Positions 55,860-64,000 of a DNA stretch of 64,000 bases are shown here, piece after piece. Source of the DNA: Asterias rubens (taxonomy: Eukaryota; Echinodermata; Asteroidea; Forcipulatida; Asteriidae); the NCBI RefSeq assembly GCF_902459465.1, contig NC_047077.1, positions 1,426,001 through 1,490,000 on the forward strand. Reading direction: 5' to 3'. Position numbers and translations under genes: made by a program. The stretch's first letter is position 1, and each line of letters opens with the position of its first letter. Under the pieces are notes generated by a model, which was given only the letters and a program-made list of their open reading frames with translations, was not told the origin of the DNA and did not search any database.

Positions 55860-56990
55860 GAATAACTTGCATCAACTTGACCTACTAGTCAACAGTTACA
55901 GGTCATTCATTCTACAACTTATGAGGGGCTTAAATTCTACAAGGAAAACAATTACTGTCAAATGTAAAAAAAAAAATCATCTTTATAAAAACAAAATATA
56001 AAAACATGGAGTTTTAAAGAAACAGAGTGAAACTGTACAGGCCTAGGTCGAGCCAAGGGTGAGAGTTAACTTGGCTGGGGTTAGGGCTTAACGAGCTGGG
56101 TCTGGGGCTCTGAGGGCTGTATGGACAAAATTTATTTATGTTTCTTTGTTTCGTTTTTAGAAAATCTATCTATAAAGAGAACTTAAATCATTATAGTAAC
56201 ACGTAAATTATATCACTTTTTTTGTGTGTGGTAAAAATACAAGAAATTAAATGAAATTAATCGAAATGAACTCGGCAAGCTCTAATGTTAGCAAGCTCGT
56301 GTTGTTTGAAGCATTGCACGGTGTGGAGAGATAAGAAGAAACTATTAATAAATAGTAACCTTGCGGGTACAACCATGTGTAAATCTCTTAGGGTGAGTGT
56401 TGGCTCTGAAAAGAGCCGGTTGGGTCTCGACATTTCAAACAGTATACTATGCTGTCTTGTTAGGAAGCTCATACGACGGGATAGGCCTACAGCCAATCTC
56501 TTTCACAATACGAACATACACAGTCCCAGTTTTATGTGAAGCGGTCAGAGGTTAAGGTTATTGTCAAAGTCAGTGTGTAATGCAGTATGAGTAGCTGTAC
56601 AGGAAATGACAATACATCACATAGCACAGTGTACAAAGGCTAAATATAGAAACGGGAATTCCCACAATTGAGACTGTACATAGGGCTTGGTGAATGACAC
56701 ACAGAAAGCAACCATTCAGTGTGTTGAGCCAACATCTAACGGTTAAATGTTGGAATGTACTCTTCAACTACAAGGTTTGATGTTTCATGCCAGTTGATGT
56801 TTCAAGCCATGTTCTTTCATTAAAAACCAGTAAGTTATAAATGTGTTGTGTTTTGTCAAAAACAGGTTTTACATTCTAAAATGCTTTGGGGATATAATTT
56901 TGTATAGCAATAAATAAGTGCGTATGAACAACCAAATATAAAAACTAGGAGACTCCATCCAAGTAACTGCCTATATAATGCCTTTTTTAC
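55860..56990. other. Interval without a supported gene
   Basis: Short overlapping frames at 56257-56539 on both strands show no domain. The only notable item is the histone-type hairpin at 56402. Confidence 0.4.
56402..56417 (-). promoter_or_regulatory. Canonical histone 3' stem-loop on the minus strand
   Basis: The minus strand reads CCAACC-GGCTCT-TTTC-AGAGCC-AACACTCACC, an exact match to the metazoan histone stem-loop core. About 13 nt further on, CTAAGAGAT could serve as the purine-rich downstream element bound by U7 snRNA. I looked upstream on the minus strand for histone C-termini and found none, so the element is orphaned or belongs to a relic or transposon. Confidence 0.5.
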
Positions 56991-56999
56991 AAGAAGTAT

Positions 57000-57480
57000 T
57001 ACAAGTACTACAACTGAGTTGATATACAGCAAAACCCTCACACACCACAGCATCTCCATGTACAAAAAAACAAGATTGTGAAGTAGTGCCTTATTTTACA
57101 GTAGAGATGATGTACCTTTTACTTTGATGGCAACCGACACACAGCTTTGATGGATTTTATTTAAAACTTGAAGTTTGATGTTTAGTTTGTACCCAACTTG
57201 TCAAGTCTGTCTTGTATAGGATTATTTAGGGTCTCAAAATATTCAAGAGGCAGTTGTTCTGTTGTCTATCTATTTTCGGGGGGGGGGGGGGGGGGGGTGT
57301 AAGTGCGCCCTTCATGGAAGGAAACAAAGTAGCACTCTCTATATTTAACCAAAGACAAGATTATTTTATGGATCATTTTGCAGACTATGATTTCTTTTGG
57401 TGCATGCTATATTTGCAATCAAATTGGCCCTGTGTTTTTGTCCCTGTCTTTCACCCTCTGTGGACCAATTTGTACTCGAC
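57000..57480. repeat. Inverted copy of the TRIM 5' flank (3.0-5.4 kb)
   Basis: 57000-57200 is the complement of part of 15890-16110 and 5270-5370/6400-6470 (AGCAAAACCCTCACACACCA, GCTTTGATGGATTTTA). After a junction at about 57200, 57254-57480 is the complement of 3000-3215 and includes the G-run at about 57280-57297. A 137-codon plus-strand frame from 57254 lies entirely in this repeat and is not conserved. Confidence 0.75.
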
Positions 57481-57489
57481 TCCTCCTGG

Positions 57490-58490
57490 CATATCCATGC
57501 ATCCGAATTTAAAAAGGTTATTGGATTTTTGTGCACAGAGATGTCAAATAGAAATCACAGCTTATAACTGGTCAATTGACCCAAGACTCGTGCATGTACC
57601 CAATCTGAACAAGTTTGGCACCATCGGATGGCAATTTTATAGGGCTGTCATCTTGTACAAATTTTAAAGTCACCTTGAAATGGTATTTTGTCAAAATAAA
57701 GCCTTTGTCACTAATATGTTTTTTGATGAGTAAGATATGAATAACCAGTTAACTAAGGTTCTAATAACGTAGTTTCCATTTTATTAACGAATTAAAAAGT
57801 AGGCCCAACCTGAGAGGGCGCTGTTTGCGATGTCAATAGAGGCGCGATATTTGAACCACGACGGCTCTAAGTGTTTGCTGCACAGCACTGGAAAAGGCGT
57901 CGGGCTGGACCACTTTGCCAACTAAACCCCATTTTTCGTGTTTTGCTGCCTCCAGCAGAAATACACCAGCAGCAATACACCTGGTTGACATTGCCGGAAA
58001 AATGCAAGAAATAAACCTTTTTTTGAAACGTACAAACTCACGACTAGGACTTGCATGTACTTGCACATACGTGTGTTCGATGTCCGATCAAGGCAAAGTC
58101 TGCCTTGATTGACGTCACAAAAGGGGTAGGCGGAGTCACCCCCCAAACAACTTTATCTATTTTTTTTAACATATAAATCGTTACAAACAATTACTCAAAA
58201 AAATATTTTATTGTTCAGTATCATATACTCCAATGTTTGATGAAGACAAAAAATTATGTTTCCAGGTGATGTTAATATTATGACCATTTTCTAGGCGGGG
58301 CCAGCACAGCAGGAAGTGGACCTACTACCCCTCCAAAATGTATCCACTTGGTGTATGCGTAGGGGCCATACACACAGTGCGTGTGACACAATAGAAAAGC
58401 CTACTTGATTGGTCATCATAGAAAACAAAACAAAAAACAATGCGATATGCAATCCTTAAATCTAAAAAATCTTTAACTTTATGCCCAGGA
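57490..58490. other. 5' region of TRIM copy 3, no separate gene
   Basis: Contains GAGAGGGCGCTG-type repeat phrases, short frames on both strands around 57.9-58.1 kb without a domain, and one CRE palindrome at 58110. Confidence 0.35.
58110..58117. promoter_or_regulatory. CRE/ATF palindrome upstream of TRIM copy 3
   Basis: TGACGTCA about 510 bp before the TRIM ATG. One perfect octamer; function not shown. Confidence 0.3.
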
Positions 58491-58620
58491 TTGTAATATG
58501 TTCAAGAAATCAAGTCTTGCATTGATGAGGAAAGTACTGGGATATGTAGAAGGATCTCATCTAATTGAGACAATTTCTTGTTTTACTTCACAGATCATCA
58601 TTGAAGCAACTTCCAACAAA

Positions 58621-60416
58621 ATGGCATCCAATATTACAGCTCAGTCAGTGCTAGCAGAGATAAGTCAGGATCATCTTGAATGTCCAATTTGCAGTGGACG
58701 CTTCAAGCAACCCAAACTACTGGAGTGTTCTCATTCATTTTGTCTTGAATGCCTTCAACAACTCAGACAGAATAGTCCAAGTACTACAAGGCCTTTCATG
58801 TCCAGTGTGTAGACAAGAAACTCTATTAAATAAATATGGCATTGATGATCTGAAAACAGACTTTAAAACCATTTCATTGATAGAAGCAATTGAAACAAAG
58901 GAAACCCGACTGAAACAGCAGCAAGGAAAACAAGTACCCAGTCAGGAGTTTGTTTCCAAGTGTAGCAAGCATACTGGCAAGGATCTTATCATGTATTGTG
59001 AAACATGCAAGAAACTGATATGTACAACTTGCATTGCTAAAGACCACAGAATGCACCCTGTAATAGAACTGAGTGAAGCTTCGGACAAAAGTAAACAACA
59101 TGCGTCAGAACTTCTAGCAGAAGTAAGACAGAGTATCACGACCTTCAACGCTGCCATTCAAAAAATAGACACGTCCCGTAAGACACTAGACTCTATGTTT
59201 GCTGCAACCAAAGAGAAAATCTCCAAGAAGGCTGATGAGGAGATTGCCAAGGTGGCTGCCAGGATCAGAGAGGAGAAGCAGAAACTGATGCTAGAGGCAG
59301 AACAGATTTATAAAGACAGAGTCAAGATAATGCAAACTGCACGAGCTACAAACAGCAAAGAGAAGAACAAAGCAGAGCACAAGCAGGATGAGGTAAATCA
59401 ACTCATGGATCAACGGATCAAGATTGTACATCACATAAACAACTCTTACAAGACCTCAAAGAATACAGTGAGAAGAAATCAACAAAAGTACCCGATGGGT
59501 TGAGTTATATGGACTTTAAAGAAGGCCAGAACTCACTAGGGAGACTGGTGCTGAAAGATGAACAACAAGTGGAATCAGCAACTTCTGCTCAGGCTAGAAA
59601 GCCAACATTTCAATCCATGAAACAAGACAAATGGACATTAAAAACAGAAATGAATAAATACAAGAACATGAAACAACAGATGGTGAATATTAATCATGCA
59701 AGGGATGTTGCTGCATACTCTAATAGTGATATTGTTGTGGCACTTATATGGATAATACCAGCTTGATTACAATACCAGCAGAGAGCAACCCTCAATCCTA
59801 TAATGTCTCACAAGAACTATCAATCCAAGGACTTACAGGACCAAGCAAAGTGACTGTGAATAAGAATGATGAGCTCATTGTTCTAGATAAAGAAACAGTC
59901 AAGATCTTCAATAGGAATTATCAGCTCCCCCATCAGTTCAATCCAGGCAGTAAACCATCATGTATTGCAGTGGATGACAACAATCTGATAGCAGTGGGTT
60001 ATCATGACAAGGCAGAGATCTCTCTACACAAACCAGATGGATCCCTCATCAGAACACTGTCTGCTCCAGGGATTGGTGAATACTTGACTACCCACAAACA
60101 ACAACTCATTTACACCAACTGGGGTGGCAGTAAGTTAGTATCAGTAACCTACAATGGTGAAATGGTATTCTCAGTAGATATCAATCAGTCTAGGAGGCCT
60201 CGTGGTGTGTGTTGTGACAAGGATGGTAGCATCTATGTTGCTGTAAGGAGAGGACTATTCTCATCATCAGGTAATGTCCATCATTACAGTCCTGATGGCA
60301 AGTACATTGGATGTATCATCAAGGGTTGTGATCATCCCGATGGTCTCACATTCACACCTGCTGATGATCTGGTTGTGGCTACATCCAATTCAGTTCAAAT
60401 CTATCAGCATGAGTAA
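58621..60416 (+). pseudogene. TRIM-family RING/B-box/NHL gene with three frameshifts (copy 3)
   Basis: Starts at ATG 58621 after a conserved 3' splice site (AG 58592-58593) and ends at TAA 60414-60416. The domain order matches copy 1: RING from C21 (CPICSGRF, CSHSFC), B-box2 (CSKHTGKDLIMYC, CTTCIAKDHRMH), coiled coil, NHL propeller to YQHE. Compared base by base with copy 1 it has an extra C at about 58792 (breaking the RING before its last two cysteines), a lost G at about 59437 in the coiled coil, and a net +1 change at about 59740-59747 before the propeller. Between these points the frames are well conserved, and the tryptophan lost in copy 1 is intact (TGG at about 60119). The three pieces are 58621-58812, about 58793-59503 and 59748-60416 in different frames. 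Recent pseudogene, or a working gene hit by indel errors. Confidence 0.85.
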
Positions 60417-60479
60417 AGACATCAACAAACATTATGCTTGACCACAATAACATTCAAGCTGAAATAAGCATTTAACAAC

Positions 60480-61814
60480 ATAAAAATGTGGATGTTTTTC
60501 AAAAACATCTTCAATTTTATATTCTCATAAATTTCAGAAAGAGTGATAACATTTTTGACATACAATTATAATTGTTTTTAAGGGGAAACAAAACTTTTCA
60601 TTGAACCATTTCAACCAACCTGAGTAGATTGCAGAAGCAAATTCAGTCAACTCACAAAAAAATGAACATTTTGGTAGGAATACAATCTTTACATAGTATG
60701 TAATTGATTGCTGATCTCTAGAATATCATTCCTTTTAATGTTGTTATGTCATTTCAGTGACTTACCTCCTCCACCTCAACCATTAGGCAACATTCACATC
60801 AGAATTGAAATAATTCACTGAAAATAACAACCTTTGCTCTGATTGGTCTATTGTTTGCATGACCGAATGATACATTTTTTTACCACTACTTGTAAAAGGA
60901 ATGTTCAAGAGATTCAATTTTTCCATAACAAAATGCATTTACACAGAGTTGTACACTACACATTCATTGTAAATAACCATGTTGAACTGCAGAAAGGTGC
61001 AGATCTGTGTACAAAATGAGGTATCACTCTGTAACCATGAGTCAGTTACAAACAATGTAACTGAGTGACCTAAATTACGTAGTTATAATTGTTAAACAAA
61101 AGCAATGTATGTATAAACAAAATATATAAAGTTGGTTCTATTTGGTCTCAAATTATGTAAAATACATATTTGAGAGAACATGTATTTGTTTTCTATTTTT
61201 ATTTCACTCCATCACCATGAACCAGCAATTTTACTTCTGGTTTATGGTAATGGAGTGACATATATACAATTACGTAATTGTTTAATAAAAGAGAGAGTTT
61301 GCAAGCAATGTGTACAGATACAGATATGATAAACAATATTCTTCCCAGTTAGATTTGTAAAAGATTTTGTTCGCAATCATAGATTCATGTATCAGGTCTT
61401 GGCCAAAGTATGGTTAAAAAACTATTGTGTTTCCTCTGTTTACATTGGAGAATTTAAGCGAGTAGTCTTTTTTATTTAACTGATCATTTTCAGACCCACA
61501 TATAAAACTCTTATAAAGAAAGTTTCCAGCAAGCGAGTCAAGAATAAAGATGCCTTTTTGTTATGCTGCATATCAACAATAATTTGCTTATGAATACAAG
61601 CAATACCAGGGAAAATGTTTTAATCCAGGACAACATTACAACTAAATCAGCAAAACAGTCTCCATTCTGGACATACATACATGTGTATGAGCTCCAGTAT
61701 CTGTTGTCAACATGCATGAAAAACAATGAAGCAACATTTACGCATCACATGAACACATAAAGTGTTGACATATCAGTATCTGAAGCATTGCTAAACAACT
61801 CAAATGTAATTTGT
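60480..61814. other. 3' flank of TRIM copy 3, no gene
   Basis: AT-rich. 61150-61560 is the direct paralog of 25480-26060. Short frames at 61538-61760 have no domain. Confidence 0.4.
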
Positions 61815-61818
61815 TTAA

Positions 61819-62186
61819 AGGGAAGGTGCACGTTTGGTAAATGTCAAAGACCAGTCTTCGCACTTGGTGTATCCCATCATAACCATAAAATAACAAGCCT
61901 GTGAAAATTTGGGCTCAATTGGTCATTGAAGTTGCGAGAAATTGATCAAAGAAAAAACACCCTTGTTGGACGAATTGGTGTGCTTTCAGATAAGAATAAA
62001 AGACTTCTACCTAGAAGTCTTTTGTTATTTTAGAGAGAAATTACCTTTTTCTCAAAAACTACAAAACTTCGGAGGGACTCGTTTCCCACACTGTTTTATA
62101 CTATCAACATCTCTCCATTGCTCGTTACCAAGTCAGTTTTTAAGTTAATGTTTGTCTTGAGTAATTACCAAATGTGTACCTTCCCT
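61819..62186. mobile_element. Complete TTAA MITE, 368 bp
   Basis: Perfect TTAA at 61815-61818 and 62187-62190. Ends are AGGGAAGGTGCACGTTTGGT and, inverted, AGGGAAGGTACACATTTGGT. Together with the target the end reads TTAAAGGGA, like the T2/Kolobok-type MITEs known from Xenopus. The interior contains a perfect hairpin (AAAGACTTCTACCTAGAAGTCTTT, in two halves) at its centre and no ORF. Confidence 0.82.
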
Positions 62187-62224
62187 TTAAAAAAGAAAAA
62201 ATTCAGATTTGTAAAGCAGAACCA

Positions 62225-63280
62225 TATAAATTGTGTTTTAAATATTGTAGAGTTTAGTTTTCTTTTAAATAGCACTGGACATGTTTGGTTATTACTAAAA
62301 TGCACACTTTTTTAACAAGCACCGGGGAGATGTTGATAGCGAAAACATTGTGAGAAACGACTCCCTCAGAAGAAACATATTTTTGAGAAGAAAGTTATGA
62401 CTCATTAAAAATTTTGAATCTGAGAAAGAGTTCAGGAATGAAGTCTTTTTCAGGCATCTAAAAGCATGCATTTGTGCAACATGGGTGTTTTTTCGTTGTT
62501 TTATTTCCTTGCAACTTCAATGACCAATTGAGTCCATATTTCTGAGATTTATTATTTCATGCACACATTGGAATACACAAGTGGGAATCATGGTCTTTGA
62601 TTTTAGCAAAAGTTTCCAGTTCCTTTAAGTCTTACATGTACAAATGTACATGTAGTCTTTGTGATTATTTTGTTGCAGTTTTTATTACTGTGGATTTTAA
62701 AGTTCTATTTTACTTTATTTTTAATATGTAATGTTAGGTTTTCTTAAGTCTTTTTTTTCCTTGTCGTTCCTATTCAGTACAATAAATGGTTTATGGTAAT
62801 GGATTGACATCATACTTTTGCAAGTAATTACTAATTTTTATTTTATAAACAACTGTTAAGATTAGATTAAATGGAAAAAAAAAATACTTTGAAGTTCTTA
62901 TTGAAATCATTTTCATATTGAGTTTAACTTCTGAAGTGTAATTTAGTTAACTCTTTCAGTGCTCGCTTTTGGAGGTTTTTCGACATCTAGTGCCCCTCTC
63001 CCCCAAAAAATAAAATATTAATTCACCTCATTTTGCTTGCTCACATAAACATCTCTCAAAATGCAGAAACAAATCTGACTATGTCAGCATTTCAAAGAGT
63101 ACAGCTATTTACCACCATTCACTGTACTACATGTATGTACAGTACCTGATAACAGACCTAGATGTACTTCAAACTGTTTTTGTATTTACAGTCCAAGTTC
63201 ATTATCAGCAGCCATACTCCAATAAACTGATAATCTGGCCATTGATCATTATAAATGGTTGTTTTGTCTGATCTTCATTC
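62225..63280. repeat. Direct copy of 22.51-23.38 kb
   Basis: Includes the MITE at 62269-62624 (TTAA at 62265-62268 and 62625-62628) shared with 22557-22912. A stretch at about 63003-63204 has no counterpart in the other copy. No ORF. Confidence 0.8.
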
Positions 63281-63284
63281 TTAC

Positions 63285-63635
63285 AGGCACTGGATACATT
63301 TGGTAATTGTCAAAGACCAGTCTTCTCATTTGGTGTATCTCAACATATGAATAAAAGAACAAACCTGTGAACGTTTGAACTCAATTGGTCATGGAAGTTG
63401 TGAGAGATGGTAGAAAGCACCCTTGTCGCACAAAATGTGTGCTTTCATATGCTGGAATGCAAGAACTCAGCTGATCAGGTCTCAAATTCAATTAAAATGT
63501 TTTAGTGAGAAGTTACTTCAGAGGGAGCCATTTCTCAAAATGTTTATACTATCAACAGCTCTCCAATGCTCATTACCAAGAAAGTTTTTATGCTAACAAT
63601 TATTTTGAGTTATTTAACAGTAGTGTCCAGCACCT
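63285..63635. mobile_element. TTAA-type MITE, 351 bp
   Basis: Left end AGGCACTGGATACATTTGGT, right end (inverted) AGGTGCTGGACACTACTGTT; TTAA follows at 63636-63639, while the left flank is TTAC. It shares CAAAGACCAGTCTTC and CTCAATTGGTCAT with the 61.8-kb MITE. Its right end corresponds to the fragment at 22175. Confidence 0.75.
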
Positions 63636-63639
63636 TTAA

Positions 63640-64000
63640 ATGCCATTTTGACTGGAAACCAAATCTCAAGAACATACAAAATTACATTGTACATTGTGTC
63701 ACATTCAACAGGATTTACAGTTTGTATAATCACTCCTTTATGTAGGGCAACTCTGGGTAGAATTTGAGGAAGTTGAAACCATTTACAGTTATGAGAAGAA
63801 AGGATAGACTTGAGGAATATATATCAATATTATTCACGCATTATTTACAAAGTCATCACGGAGACAATTGGTTCCACATTATTTGGGGATAAAAAGTGTT
63901 ATATTTTACAAAACCTACAATACTTTGAAGTGAAACATTTGTCAAAATGCATTACACTATCCAAAGCAGCTGTACTTTTTGTTGTAAGTTTTTATTGCCA
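63640..64000. repeat. Inverted copy of 21.79-22.17 kb
   Basis: Near-identical reverse complement of 21790-22174, running to the end of the window. The two loci therefore join the same blocks in different relative orientation. Confidence 0.8.

Noticed and set aside
57254-57667. 137-codon plus-strand frame
   Set aside because: Begins in a G-run and lies within a segment duplicated from 3.0-3.2 kb, where the frame is not kept.

Overview
The window is eukaryotic, AT-rich and repeat-dense. It has short introns or exon-like islands with GT/AG borders, AATAAA signals, tRNA-derived SINEs, MITEs and long homopolymers. An intron-poor TRIM (RING, B-box, coiled coil, NHL) multigene family, TTAA-flanked MITEs and a 5S-derived repeat point to a marine invertebrate deuterostome, most likely an echinoderm. 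That placement is inference: the window contains no ribosomal or mitochondrial marker. One 100-N gap (22415-22514) shows it is a draft scaffold.

The only clear protein genes are relics of a TRIM family. A 589-codon frame on the minus strand at 349-2115 carries RING, B-box2, coiled coil and NHL repeats but has one nonsense codon (Trp to TAG at 634-636). A plus-strand copy at 58621-60416 has three single-base frameshifts. A third copy survives only as an NHL tail at about 19540-19870 (minus). The first two lie in inverted orientation at opposite ends of the window, and their 5' flanks are also homologous (3000-5370 versus 57000-57480), so the copies descend from a segmental inverted duplication later interrupted by transposons. 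Weaker relics are a truncated Merlin/ISXO2-type transposase (29726-30097), a decayed multi-exon coiled-coil gene (48125-49965, minus), a few orphan exon candidates with good splice sites (12482-12647, 20826-20941, 36823-36908, 45795-45878, 55601-55737) and a possible MAM-domain relic (27336-27518).

Layout. 0-2 kb: TRIM copy 1. 2-16 kb: SINE, MITEs, a hAT-like insertion and two paralogous copies of one 3-kb block (3.3-6.6 and 12.7-16.1 kb), plus a CRE-rich duplication at 10.2-11.2 kb and a 5S-derived repeat at 14.7 kb. 16.5-18.9 kb: a 2382-bp TTAA-flanked inverted-repeat element whose empty site is preserved in a paralogous segment at 53.75 kb. 19.5-24.3 kb: TRIM tail, the gap with an adjoining 40-bp palindrome, and a minisatellite. 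24-33 kb: transposon relics. 33.9-36.4 kb and 38.2-42.3 kb: tandem arrays of about 650-bp and 1.06-kb units. 43-53 kb: SINEs, several minisatellites and the coiled-coil relic, with a MITE carrying a histone-type 3' stem-loop. 53.4-64 kb: inverted and direct copies of segments from 16-26 kb, with TRIM copy 3 in the middle.

I see no operon-like set of cooperating genes. The window records how a TRIM locus was duplicated, inverted and taken apart by TTAA-specific and other transposons. The most unusual signals are the filled/empty-site pair, histone-type hairpins without histone genes, an alternating-orientation 18-bp motif array and a CRE cluster inside a duplicated repeat.
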